A DNA stretch of 64,000 bases from Clostridiaceae bacterium (GCA_902362865.1 CABIYE010000003.1:163191-227190), one strand, 5' to 3'. Shown: positions 47,493 to 56,109, counted from the stretch's first letter. Numbers and translations are program-made. The notes: generated from the letters alone by a model not told the origin.

Positions 47493-48630
47493 GTTCATCC
47501 GCCTCCTTTGTCTGTGAATCATAAATCTCCTTATAGATCGGACAGTTCTTAAGCAGTTCCTCGTGTTTTCCCATCCCCACCGGTTCTCCTTCATGCAAAA
47601 CGATGATATGATCCGCATGAAGAATTGTGCTGATTCTCTGTGCAATAATCACCACAGCAGCGTTTTTTGTTTCCGGCTGCAGAGCTTTTCTAAGCGCGGC
47701 ATCCGTCTTGAAATCCAGGGCAGAAAAGCTGTCGTCAAAAATATAGAGTTCCGGTTTTTTCACTAAGGCACGTGCGATTGAGAGACGCTGTTTTTGTCCG
47801 CCCGAAAAGTTTGTACCGCCCTGTGCCACAAAAGCGTCCAGCTTGTCAGGCAGCGCCTCTACAAAGTCTTTTGCCTGCGCGATTTCCAGCGCATGCCAGA
47901 GTTCTTTATCATCCGCATCCGGATTTCCGTAACGCAGATTTTCCGCAATCGTTCCGGAAAACAGCCACGCCCGCTGCTGAACAAAGGAAAGATGTTCTCT
48001 CAACTGCTCCTGCGGCATCTTACGGATATCCACTCCATTTAAGTGCACCGCTCCGTCTGTCACTTCATTAAACCTCATCATCAGCGATGCTACGGTTGAT
48101 TTTCCACTGCCCGTTCCTCCGATAATGGCTGTTGTTTTTCCTCTTTCACATACGAAGTTCAAATTTTTCAGTGTGTATTCATCGGCATCCGCAAAGCGGA
48201 AAGACACATTTTTAAATCTCAATACCTCTTTTTGGTTTTTCTTTTCTTCCACACGCCTGTCCTTCTTGTCTGCAATCGTAGGCGAGAAATCCATGATTTC
48301 CCCGATACGGTTACAGCACTCCAAAGCACGCGGCAATGTCAGAATTACCATTTGCGCCATCATCAAAAAGAATAAGGATAGCATTGCGTATTCGATAATT
48401 GCGGTAATATCCCCGATCTGAAAATGACCGGCTGTGATGCGGAAACCACTAAATGTATAAACGAGCATCACAAAAACATTAATGGCAAAAACCGAAATAC
48501 TATCAAGGATCGCAAAGCGCTTATTTACTTTGATCGCAGTTTGGGCATAGTCCTCAAATTTCTCATTTAAGCGTTGCTCTTCATTCGCTTCTGCAAAATT
48601 AATTTCATAGACTGCCTCCTGTAGACCATT
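47485..48630 (-). pseudogene. 5'-truncated ABC exporter half-transporter
   Basis: The frame is open from 48630 (stop TAA just upstream at 48631-48633). It begins inside the transmembrane domain (EAVYEINFAEANEEQRLNEK) and runs through a complete ATPase: GGTGSGKSTV, FSGGQKQRLSIARAL, LYIFDDSFSALD. The first about 250 residues, including most helices, are absent, and no start with a ribosome site is present. The break is directly after the attenuator-like element at 48646, so a deletion joined that element to the middle of the gene. A 328-aa internal product from ATG 48471 could be made but would lack the membrane domain. Confidence 0.8.
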
Positions 48631-48645
48631 TTAAATAAAAAAATA

Positions 48646-48722
48646 CCCGGTTATTTTTCAATAACCGGGCGCACCCGACATCTTTTCGACAATACTGTTG
48701 CGACAGTATATCCTCCGATGAC
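48646..48722 (-). promoter_or_regulatory. Attenuator-like RNA element, copy 1
   Basis: Read on the minus strand: CATCGGAGGA, hairpin ATACTGT-CGCA-ACAGTAT, GATG that can pair with the opening CATC, CGGGTGCGCCCG mini-hairpin, then strong terminator CCCGGTTATT-gaaa-AATAACCGGG with a T7 run. The mini-hairpin and terminator share bases, so they exclude each other. 39 bp are identical to copy 2 (51263-51344). The P2 stem differs but keeps its loop. Confidence 0.6.
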
Positions 48723-48731
48723 CAAAATATA

Positions 48732-50045
48732 TTACCTGTAAATAATTCCTCTTTTTTCCGATACTCTTTTCAGTACAAGCGCTATGATCAGCACAAGGAC
48801 TTCATAGATACCGAAGGTATGCCATACAACGGCATTTCCGAATATTTTCGGAAGCACTGTGATAACCAGTGAATTCAATACAAGGCTGCGGACAATATTA
48901 AGTGCAATAGCCTGACCAGAACGCTTCGTAGAGTAAAAATAAGCGGACAGCATCGTATTTACGCTTCCCACAATAAAGCCCCAGCAGTATTCCCACATAT
49001 GAGCCGATGTAAATTCCAGTGTCTCTCCGGTTGCACCGAATAGCTGGCAGAGTACATGGGGAAACAGAACGTAAACTGCCACGCAAAGCACACTTCCTAT
49101 AACGCTGATCATCTGCCCCACGCGATAATAATACTTTAAATCGTCGTCTTTTTTCGCACCATAAGCCTGACCGAACAATGGCTGCATTCCTTCAGACGCT
49201 CCGAAAAATACGGACATCGTAAATGACGAAAGATAGGAGATAATCGCAAAAGCATTGATTCCAATATCCCCAAAAGCAGCCATCAACGTATAGTTCATAC
49301 AGAGCGTTGTTACCGGAGTGGAAAACTGCGCGATTGCCTCCGGCAGTCCCCGGAATATAATTTTCTTGAAAAGTTTGAGTTGCGGCTGATACCGCTGGAT
49401 TCGAAGATCCCCTTTCTTAAAAATATAATGTGTCACAATAACCAGCAAGCCCACTGTCTGTGAAATTCCCGTCGCAACCGCCGCTCCCATAACTCCCATC
49501 TGCATAGGAAATACAAACAGCCAGTCAAGGAATATATTCAGCCCTGAGCTAATGACATTGGTAACTGCCACAAGTCCGGGCGAGCCGTCATTACGGCAGA
49601 AAAACTGTAGATTCAGAGAAAGTGCATTCGGAATGGCGAACAACGCATACCAGAATATATACTCTTTCACAAGAGACACATACTCTCCCGAAGCGCCCAG
49701 CAATCCGCTGACCAGTCCGGTAAAACCGGAACCGCACAGGGTAATAAAAATACCCACGATCAAATTTAAAGTCAGAGAGTGCATAAAGGCATTCTGCGCG
49801 CCTTCTTTATCACCTCGACCGAAGCGGATCGCCGTAATGGTAACACCGCCGATACTTGCCATTGCATTTAAAGCCTGTGCAAGCAATACAAAAGGGAGAG
49901 CCAGATTAACCGCTCCAAGGGCCTGGCTTCCCGCTCCATTTCCTACAAAAATCCCATCAACAACCGAAAACAAAAACACACAGGCGTTAGATAAGATTGC
50001 AGGAGCTACATTGCTGAAAATAATTTTTCCTCTTGAAGATTCCAT
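48732..50045 (-). CDS. MATE-family efflux pump (first)
   Basis: About 437 aa, start taken at ATG 50045, five bases after GGAGG; the ATG at 50057 overlaps the preceding stop as TAATG. Twelve hydrophobic segments, duplicated MATE core, VDGIFVGNGAGSQALGAVNL near the start and FGASEGMQPLFGQAYGAKK at the second half. Na+ or H+ antiport of cationic compounds. In one operon with a MarR regulator and a cytidylate-kinase-like gene. Confidence 0.9.
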   Translation of the reverse strand: MESSRGKIIFSNVAPAILSNACVFLFSVVDGIFVGNGAGSQALGAVNLALPFVLLAQALNAMASIGGVTITAIRFGRGDKEGAQNAFMHSLTLNLIVGIFITLCGSGFTGLVSGLLGASGEYVSLVKEYIFWYALFAIPNALSLNLQFFCRNDGSPGLVAVTNVISSGLNIFLDWLFVFPMQMGVMGAAVATGISQTVGLLVIVTHYIFKKGDLRIQRYQPQLKLFKKIIFRGLPEAIAQFSTPVTTLCMNYTLMAAFGDIGINAFAIISYLSSFTMSVFFGASEGMQPLFGQAYGAKKDDDLKYYYRVGQMISVIGSVLCVAVYVLFPHVLCQLFGATGETLEFTSAHMWEYCWGFIVGSVNTMLSAYFYSTKRSGQAIALNIVRSLVLNSLVITVLPKIFGNAVVWHTFGIYEVLVLIIALVLKRVSEKRGIIYR

Positions 50046-50056
50046 TTCTGCCTCCA

Positions 50057-50674
50057 TTATTTCTGTTCAAACCAACGCTCAGCATATTCCATCACGCCGG
50101 AAACCAGCGTTTTTATTTCTTTGCCGGATGTATTGATACACAAATGATAAGATTCCTTTTTTCCCCATTCCTTTTCCGTAAATAATTCTCGGTATGAGGA
50201 GCGCTCTTTATCTATCCGCTTTATTTTACGCAGCATCTCTTTCTCGGATAAATTCTCTTTTTCATCGGCGCGTTCCTCGCAGCGCTTCAGTTTTGAAATC
50301 TGATCTGCATATACAAAGATATTAAATGGATTCATATCCGCACAGACAATATCTGCGCACCGTCCGACAATCACACAGTCTCCCTGCTTTGCCAGTTGAT
50401 GGATGATTTCATGCTCCGCAAGCGCTACCTTGATCGGCTGATGAACCATTGGCTGCTGATAGATCATAAAGCGGTGTCCTATCGTAGACTGATAAAAATT
50501 ACGAATGTCCTTCTCCGAAATATGTGCAACATAATTTTTGTCAAAACCATGCTTTTCCGCAACCATGTCAATAATCTCATGGTCATAACAGGGAATATTC
50601 ATCCTATCCGCAAGCCGTTTTCCAAGTTCACGCCCGCCGCTGCCAAATTCTCTGCTTATTGTAATAATTTTCAT
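50057..50674 (-). CDS. Cytidylate-kinase-like P-loop protein
   Basis: 205 aa. P-loop variant ISREFGSGGRELGKRLAD, later CVIVGRCADIV, LID-like KIKRIDKERSSYRELFT. Belongs to the cytidylate kinase-like family (Cmk2). These are widespread in Firmicute efflux operons, and their substrate is not established. Stop overlaps or abuts the MATE gene. Confidence 0.85.
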   Translation of the reverse strand: MKIITISREFGSGGRELGKRLADRMNIPCYDHEIIDMVAEKHGFDKNYVAHISEKDIRNFYQSTIGHRFMIYQQPMVHQPIKVALAEHEIIHQLAKQGDCVIVGRCADIVCADMNPFNIFVYADQISKLKRCEERADEKENLSEKEMLRKIKRIDKERSSYRELFTEKEWGKKESYHLCINTSGKEIKTLVSGVMEYAERWFEQK

Positions 50675-50710
50675 AATGCTACCTGCCTTTCTGATCTTTC
50701 ATTAAATAAA

Positions 50711-51187
50711 TCAATCGTCTGATTTTCGTTCTTTACACAACCCTAAATACTTTTCCATTTCTATCTGCAAATTCATCGTAAATATTTGCGTCAAAGCAAC
50801 ATACCTCTCCTGATCGGATTCTTTCATTTTTAAAAATGCCCGATACTCTGCGTCCTGCAAGGGAATAATATATTGTCTGACAAAAAATTCCCCTTTGTCT
50901 GTCATCCGTATATTTTTCCTGCGCGTTGAAATGGAAGAACGCTCTAAAAATATATAGCCCCTTTGGATCAGACTGCAGATCGCAGAATTTACAGTCTGTC
51001 TTGAAATAGACAATTTTTGACTGATTTCCTGCTGTGAGCATTCCTGTCCCGCAGACGTCAGCATATATAAAATCCAGAACGCGCTTTCTGATAAATTTAG
51101 ATTTACTGCGATTTTATAATACATCGCATCAATCTCTTTATCCCGGCAATTCAGATTTTTCAGCATGGCGTCTATATCATGGTTCAT
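50711..51187 (-). CDS. MarR-family regulator (second)
   Basis: 158 aa from ATG 51187 after AAGGAGGTTATCT. Winged helix: ECSQQEISQKLSISRQTVNS, AICSLIQRGYIFLERS, RKNIRMTDKGEFF. Paralogous to the regulator at 51317 and to other MarR proteins fronting MATE genes. Preceded by RNA element copy 2. Confidence 0.88.
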   Translation of the reverse strand: MNHDIDAMLKNLNCRDKEIDAMYYKIAVNLNLSESAFWILYMLTSAGQECSQQEISQKLSISRQTVNSAICSLIQRGYIFLERSSISTRRKNIRMTDKGEFFVRQYIIPLQDAEYRAFLKMKESDQERYVALTQIFTMNLQIEMEKYLGLCKERKSDD

Positions 51188-51262
51188 AGATAACCTCCTT
51201 TCCCGAAACCTACAGGATCTGCCGCCGACAGCTCCTTTCGGATGCATGACAACATAAAAATG

Positions 51263-51344
51263 CCCGGTTATTTTTCAATAACCGGGCGCACCCGACATCT
51301 TCCGCTCGACTGCCAATCATTGCGATGATCCGTCCTCCGATGAC
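51263..51344 (-). promoter_or_regulatory. Attenuator-like RNA element, copy 2
   Basis: Same order as copy 1: CATCGGAGGA, hairpin ATCAT-CGCA-ATGAT, GATG, CGGGTGCGCCCG, terminator CCCGGTTATT/AATAACCGGG. Its 5' part overlaps the last codons of the first MarR gene. It lies between two marR genes in the same direction, as an intercistronic switch or terminator. Confidence 0.6.
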
Positions 51345-51793
51345 GTGCTATTTATTTTTCTTATTTCTTCCTCCACAATTTCAATATGCTTTTGGGTAAG
51401 CGCTAATAACTGGCTTCGTTCCTGCTCTTCCAGCCTGTCAAATGACCGTTCTTCCGCATGAACCAATGGAACAATTTTTTCATCAATAAGGGTTTTTCCC
51501 TTATCTGTAAAAAATATCTGCTTGTTCTTACGGCTCTTAGGGGCAAGTTCCAGTTTAATAAATCCCTGTTCTTCCAGATTTTTTAATGCTGTGTTGATTG
51601 TCTGCGGCGCATAAAACCACGCACTGCACAAATCTTTCTGAGTACAGGACTGACCATGCTCATACAAAGAGTATAAAAGCCAGAAAGCCGCATCCGATAA
51701 TCCTACTGATTTAGCATAGTCGTGATACAGCACATTCATTTTTTTATGAAGTCGGTTAAATGTTGCCAACACAAAAACCGTTGATACTTCCAT
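51317..51793 (-). CDS. MarR-family regulator (first), divergent from MATE
   Basis: 158 aa. SCTQKDLCSAWFYAPQTINT, ALKNLEEQGFIKLELA, NKQIFFTDKGKTLIDE; start after AAAGGAGGCGAAAC. Its promoter carries a palindrome between -35 and -10 and another over the start region, consistent with autorepression and control of the divergent MATE gene. Confidence 0.9.
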   Translation of the reverse strand: MEVSTVFVLATFNRLHKKMNVLYHDYAKSVGLSDAAFWLLYSLYEHGQSCTQKDLCSAWFYAPQTINTALKNLEEQGFIKLELAPKSRKNKQIFFTDKGKTLIDEKIVPLVHAEERSFDRLEEQERSQLLALTQKHIEIVEEEIRKINSTSSEDGSSQ

Positions 51794-51807
51794 GTTTCGC
51801 CTCCTTT

Positions 51808-51853
51808 ATCCGAAGTCGGATGAAATTATAATCCGAGTACGGATAAAAGTCAA
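51808..51853 (-). promoter_or_regulatory. marR promoter with two ATCCG-N4-CGGAT operators
   Basis: On the minus strand: TTGACT (51848-51853), 17 bp, TATAAT (51825-51830). Palindrome ATCCG-AGTA-CGGAT (51831-51844) fills the spacer. A second, ATCCG-AAGT-CGGAT (51808-51821), covers the start of transcription. Centres are 23 bp apart. Confidence 0.8.
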
Positions 51854-51886
51854 TGTGTTTTTCAAAAATTTTTTGAAATTTTCAGA

Positions 51887-51915
51887 TTGACAAATCCGAT
51901 TCCATACTGTATGAT
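51887..51915 (+). promoter_or_regulatory. Promoter of the second MATE gene
   Basis: TTGACA (51887-51892), 17 bp, TATGAT (51910-51915). The spacer contains ATCCGATT, a half-site of the marR operators. Confidence 0.75.
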
Positions 51916-51920
51916 GAAGG

Positions 51921-52050
51921 CGCTTGCTCGGAGGGCATATCATTCTTCAGAAGTGATAGGCTGGATAAGGCAACAGGCTGCAATGCCTGTAAGACTTTAT
52001 CCAGCTTTTTTGTTGCCAAGCATACGTGAAAAGGTCCGGTGGACCTTTTC
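51921..52050 (+). promoter_or_regulatory. Structured leader with terminator before MATE: candidate riboswitch
   Basis: Downstream of the promoter come GCTCGGAGGGC, a hairpin (about 51938-51958), then a strong terminator, GCTGGATAA/TTATCCAGC with inner AACAGGC/GCCTGT and T6 (51960-52011). GGCAACA (about 51969-51975) can instead pair with TGTTGCC (52011-52017) behind the T-run, an anti-terminator option. A second perfect hairpin, GAAAAGGTCC/GGACCTTTTC (52028-52050), precedes the ribosome site. Transcription-attenuating leaders before MATE genes include guanidine-IV (mepA) riboswitches; identity not proven. Confidence 0.55.
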
Positions 52051-52090
52051 TAAGTTGTTCTGAGTAATTTTATTTTAAGGAGGACGCAAT

Positions 52091-53419
52091 ATGGATTTTC
52101 TCACAAGTAAAATCAAGCCTATGTATTTTAAGTATCTGACAGCAGCCTTCGGCAGCGCGCTGATCTCATCCATTTATGGCGTCGTCGATATGGCGATGGT
52201 CGGTCAGTACCAAGGACCGAACGGTACGGCGGCGCTTGCCGTTGTTGCTCCCATCTGGAATATCATATACAGTCTGGGGCTCCTGATGGGAATCGGCGGT
52301 TCCGTACTTTTTTCCACCCTGCGGGGCAGGTCAAAGGACAACCAAAAAGAATCCAACGAATACTTTACCGCCGCTGTAATCGGCGTTGTATTTTTAGCGG
52401 TTATCGCCTGGATTGGAATCCTGTTCTTTGATACGAACTTATTAAAATTATTCGGTGCAAAGGAAACTTTGCTTCCATTATCCAGAAGCTATCTGTTCCC
52501 GGTAAAATTTGTAGTGCCAAGTTTTCTGTTCACGCAGTTAATGGCTGCCTTTTTGCGCAACGATGGCAATCCCGGGCTTGCGACAAAGGCAGTGCTGTTT
52601 GGCGGAATCTTCAACGTATTCGGCGACTATTTCTTTGTGTTCATTCTGGACATGGGAATCATGGGCGCCGGACTTGCCACCGCTATGGGTTCCGTATTTT
52701 CTCTGTTGATGATGCTGACCCATTTCCGAAGCAAAAAGAATACCCTGCGACTGGTAAAGCCGACAAAGCTGCTTTCCAAACTGAAAACGATCAGTGTGAC
52801 CGGTTTTTCCACATTTTTTATTGACGTGGCAATGGGGATTCTGACTATGCTCTTTAACCGGCAGATTTTGAAGTATCTGGGCACAAATGCTTTATCCGTT
52901 TATGGTATCATCATCAACATCAGCACCTTTGTCCAGTGCTGCGCTTACAGTATCGGGCAGGCTTCCCAGCCGATTATTTCGGCCAACTTCGGTGCGGGAA
53001 AAGGGGAAAGGATCAGTCAGATTTTAAAATACGCATTGGGAACGGCTGCCGTATTTGGTTTGATCTGGACAGCGCTTGCCGAACTTGCTCCCAACCTCTT
53101 CGTCCGCATTTTTATGACTCCGACAGACGAAATACTTGCGATTGCTCCGGGAATCATCCGCAGTTATGCCATCAGCTTTCTCCTGCTGCCGCTTAACATT
53201 TTTTCGACCTACTATTTCCAGGCGCTGATGAAACCACGCACTTCTTTCCTTGTATCAGTGGCAAGAGGCGCAGTGATCAGCGGATGTCTCATTTATCTGC
53301 TTCCCGCTGTCGCAGGAGCAGACGCGATCTGGTTCGCTATGCCCATTACAGAACTGGTAGTGGCTGTATTTGTCATTATTAAAATAAAGCAATATACAAG
53401 CCAACTTCCAAAGTCCTGA
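52091..53419 (+). CDS. MATE-family efflux pump (second)
   Basis: 442 aa, start after TTTAAGGAGGACGCAAT. About 12 membrane segments; SIYGVVDMAMVGQYQGPNGT at the first MATE repeat and GQASQPIISANFGAGKGERI at the second. Exports drugs or cationic toxins using an ion gradient. Controlled by marR at 51317 and by the leader at 51921. Confidence 0.92.
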   Translation: MDFLTSKIKPMYFKYLTAAFGSALISSIYGVVDMAMVGQYQGPNGTAALAVVAPIWNIIYSLGLLMGIGGSVLFSTLRGRSKDNQKESNEYFTAAVIGVVFLAVIAWIGILFFDTNLLKLFGAKETLLPLSRSYLFPVKFVVPSFLFTQLMAAFLRNDGNPGLATKAVLFGGIFNVFGDYFFVFILDMGIMGAGLATAMGSVFSLLMMLTHFRSKKNTLRLVKPTKLLSKLKTISVTGFSTFFIDVAMGILTMLFNRQILKYLGTNALSVYGIIINISTFVQCCAYSIGQASQPIISANFGAGKGERISQILKYALGTAAVFGLIWTALAELAPNLFVRIFMTPTDEILAIAPGIIRSYAISFLLLPLNIFSTYYFQALMKPRTSFLVSVARGAVISGCLIYLLPAVAGADAIWFAMPITELVVAVFVIIKIKQYTSQLPKS

Positions 53420-53446
53420 TACCTGTCAAAATCTATATAACACTTC

Positions 53447-53485
53447 GCGCAAGGAAACTCTGCTGTAGTTTCTTTGCGCTTATTT
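53447..53485 (+). terminator. Terminator after second MATE gene
   Basis: GCGCAAGGAAAC/GTTTCTTTGCGC (one G-T pair) with TTATTTTT tail. Confidence 0.85.
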
Positions 53486-53554
53486 TTGAAAAGGAAATAA
53501 TTATAAAATCAAACATGTTATATGGTCACAATTCAAAGAGCAAGATTCGCCGCG

Positions 53555-53700
53555 TATTACAGAAACCCCATTCGGGGATTTCTGCATGCCGACAATCTTG
53601 ATGGGGATTTTGGTCTACGCTCCGCTTCGGTCCGCGCTAAGCGGACATCCACCGGATGTCCAGCGCCCCATACCCTCGGGCAACGCGTATTTTTCAAATA
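53555..53700 (+). other. Candidate oriT region
   Basis: Just upstream of mobC. Holds a perfect inverted repeat, GGACATCC-ACC-GGATGTCC (53643-53661), a GC-rich block CTCCGCTTCGGTCCGCGCTA before it and GCGCCCCATACCC after it, as well as CCCC-ATTC-GGGG (53568-53579). This layout is usual for MOB-type origins. No gene is seen in 53486-53858. Confidence 0.45.
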
Positions 53701-53858
53701 TGCAAAATTGGCTCCTGTTCAAAAACAGTTGCAGCGTGATTCTACCTATCACGAAAATCTCATGATTTTGTTAAAAATGCTTTCCACTGTTATCCATATC
53801 GTCCTTCCAATCGGCTCATATATGAATACAATTTTACGGAAAGGAAATATGAAATTTT

Positions 53859-54194
53859 ATGGCAAGACCGAAAAAAGAACCAGAAATAACTTACACGCAC
53901 CACATCAATCTCCGGCTTACAGATGTTCAATATGAAATTATATCTGAGAATGCCCGACGAGTCGAACTGTCGCTCTCAGAATATATACGCCGCCAATTAA
54001 TGAAAGGAAAAGTCATTGCAAAATATGAACTTGTGGCAGATCTGCCGGAACTGAAGAAACTGATTTTTGAATTTGGAAAGATTGGGAATAACCTGAATCA
54101 GATTGCCCGCCACTTTAATACTGGCGGCATCCATTCACTGGAAATGCGGAAAGCAATCGGGCAGGGACTTTCTGATATTTTTAGGATGAAATAA
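53859..54194 (+). CDS. mobC: MobC-like relaxosome accessory protein
   Basis: 111 aa. N-terminal ribbon-helix-helix (INLRLTDVQYEIISENARRV, ELSLSEYIRRQLMKGK) and C-terminal MobC region (LKKLIFEFGKIGNNLNQIAR). Helps a relaxase open oriT. The relaxase gene that normally follows is absent; a terminator follows instead. Confidence 0.85.
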   Translation: MARPKKEPEITYTHHINLRLTDVQYEIISENARRVELSLSEYIRRQLMKGKVIAKYELVADLPELKKLIFEFGKIGNNLNQIARHFNTGGIHSLEMRKAIGQGLSDIFRMK

Positions 54195-54267
54195 GAAGTT
54201 CTAAAAATGGCAGGGGATTTCCAACAGATACGCAAAATATAGTATTATCTTCCGACGCTTTACAAAG

Positions 54268-54305
54268 AAAAACCAGAAGGCCCCATTACTGACTTTCTGG
54301 TTTTT
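54268..54305. terminator. Bidirectional terminator
   Basis: AAAAACCAGAA/TTCTGGTTTTT around a 16-base loop, between mobC (+) and the GNAT gene (-). Confidence 0.8.
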
Positions 54306-54315
54306 CACTTGAATG

Positions 54316-54899
54316 CTAAAAGAAATTAAATAGCTGGATATACTTTGTATGGTCATTTACAGAATATCTTTCGTTAAATGGCATAAATCCATTCTTTTCA
54401 CTCTGGTAGAAATTCAATAGCTTTACCTTATCCTCACATTCCAGAAATACGATTCCCCCGCCAATATCGTGCTGAACCTTTTCCAGAATTTCAAATGTCA
54501 GATCCATCAATTCATTTCCATTGATTCCCTTTCCTTCATCCACAGCATAATTTTTTCCAAACTGCGCGATCAGAAAGGCGGATACCGTATAGCTGTCTGA
54601 TTCCAAATCCAGTATTGCATATCTGCTTATTTTCTTCCGCTTAGAATTGGACAGATTTGCGCTGCCAATCTCAACCGCTTTATGGGCCAGTGTAAAAACT
54701 GCCGCTATCTTACCATGTTCATTTACCACAAAATATGTAACAGACAATTTCTTCCTTGCAAACTCGATTGCATTATTTACTACGAATTGTTCAATTTCCG
54801 GATTGATCGGACAGGAAAATCGGAAAGACACTTTTTTAGTTCTGTCTCTCCGATTGCTCCCAACATATCTAAAATATTTATCGTATCGAACTGTCTCAT
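54316..54899 (-). pseudogene. GNAT-type toxin-like acetyltransferase with a frameshift
   Basis: The start ATG 54899 overlaps the preceding stop (ATGA). The first frame reads MRQFDTINILDMLGAIGETE then LKKCLSDF and soon meets a stop. The other frame continues SCPINPEIEQFVVNNAIEFA and so on to NGFMPFNERYS. The frames join at a run of four A on the plus strand (54816-54819); one more base would restore an intact protein of about 193 aa. The C-terminal LLNFYQSEKNGF motif is GNAT-like (TacT/AtaT class). Loss of function or a sequence error. Confidence 0.65.
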
Positions 54900-55081
54900 T
54901 TGCCTGCTTCTCCCTTTGCCATCAGCCGCCGGATCGCATCATAATCTGTCAACGGCGGTTTTACTGGTGCAGACGGCTTTCTCTTAGGCTTATTCTCTGA
55001 AGCTGCCAGCGCATCTATAAAGGCTTCCGCCTGCTTCGGATCGTCAATACGAACTTTTGCAAAAATACTCGATGTAGCCAT
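54896..55081 (-). CDS. Small antitoxin-like partner of GNAT gene
   Basis: 61 aa from ATG 55081 after GGAGGTGCGATT. Reads ATSSIFAKVRIDDPKQAEAF, IDALAASENKPKRK, ending LMAKGEAGK. Short, charged, and 4-bp overlapped with the GNAT start, the usual antitoxin position. Confidence 0.7.
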   Translation of the reverse strand: MATSSIFAKVRIDDPKQAEAFIDALAASENKPKRKPSAPVKPPLTDYDAIRRLMAKGEAGK

Positions 55082-55248
55082 AATCGCACCTCCTTCTCCA
55101 AATGGCTTATAATAGTATATGCTGAAAAGACAATAAACCATATATTTGCTTTACTGCCTTTTCTTTAATTTTATTCTAAATCAGATTTTTCCGGACGTCA
55201 ACCACCATATTTTTTTATTATTTTATGAAATTTTAAAGCTGCTTTTCA

Positions 55249-55590
55249 TTATCTGTACGCCAGATTATTCATCACGCATTCTTCTGCCATCGCCGTCAGC
55301 ATATTCATATGCGCCGTCCACGCAAGCGGATCTGCTTCCTTATCCAGTGCCGGATACTTCTGCAGCAGTTTCTCCATTAAAATCTCCATCCTTTCCTGTG
55401 CCGTTTTCTCAATCTCCAGAAGATGCCTGTCCAGTTTTCCAGTCAGCATCATACTCTGATACCAGTTGCTTCGGTTTTCTTTTAGAAATGTCCTGCGTAG
55501 CATCCCGTATTTCCCTATGGAATTTTCACTGCTTTCTATTGTCAGATTCGGAAACAGGTAATCTCCTTTGAGGTAATATGTCAGTCCCAT
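55249..55590 (-). CDS. TnpV transposon-encoded protein
   Basis: 113 aa. DYLFPNLTIESSENSIGKYG, MLRRTFLKENRSNWYQSMML, GKLDRHLLEIEKTAQERME. Matches the TnpV family of Firmicute mobile elements (unknown function). Marks the region as mobile-element DNA. Confidence 0.85.
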   Translation of the reverse strand: MGLTYYLKGDYLFPNLTIESSENSIGKYGMLRRTFLKENRSNWYQSMMLTGKLDRHLLEIEKTAQERMEILMEKLLQKYPALDKEADPLAWTAHMNMLTAMAEECVMNNLAYR

Positions 55591-55743
55591 TTTTATCCCT
55601 CCAATTTTATTTTTATGAATTAACGTGTTAAAGCGATTATAAATGATGACAATCGAATTTTCAACCGCTATCTTTAAATTTCCCTTTGTCCCAATTTTCT
55701 TTCAGCCAATAATACATTTCTGTTTGATAATGAATGATACTTT

Positions 55744-56109
55744 TTATGCTTTCTCCGATATATCATCTGAAAGTGCATCTACCAATGCGTCCACTGTCCG
55801 GAACACAACCTCCCTATCCTTCTGCTGCAATCTCCGCACTCTTGCCGACATTCTCTGTATATGCCCATCCCCTTCCATGACTTCCATATCCCCCACCAGT
55901 TCACTGGCGCTCGTTCCCAATGCCTGTGCAAGCCGCCGGAATACCTCAATGGACATATCGCTCTGCCCGCCCTCTATTCGGCTCACTGTGTTCAGGCTGA
56001 CATCCGCCATCTCTGCCAGTTTTTCCTGCGACCAGCGGAGCGTCTGCCTACGTTCTCTTATCCGTTCTCCTATTTCCATCAAACGCTTTGAAACGACACG
56101 ATTTCCCAC
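55744..56109 (-). CDS. XRE regulator A (GTG start)
   Basis: 121 aa, GTG 56109 after AGGAGGTATTGGA. HTH: RQTLRWSQEKLAEMADVSLN, TVSRIEGGQSDMSI; C-terminal helix DREVVFRTVDALVDAL. Paralogue of the next gene, so a tandem duplication. Confidence 0.85.
   Translation of the reverse strand: MGNRVVSKRLMEIGERIRERRQTLRWSQEKLAEMADVSLNTVSRIEGGQSDMSIEVFRRLAQALGTSASELVGDMEVMEGDGHIQRMSARVRRLQQKDREVVFRTVDALVDALSDDISEKA

Noticed and set aside
53522..53935. Open frame over the oriT-like region
   Set aside because: No ribosome site, low-complexity product, and it overlaps the mobC start in another frame.
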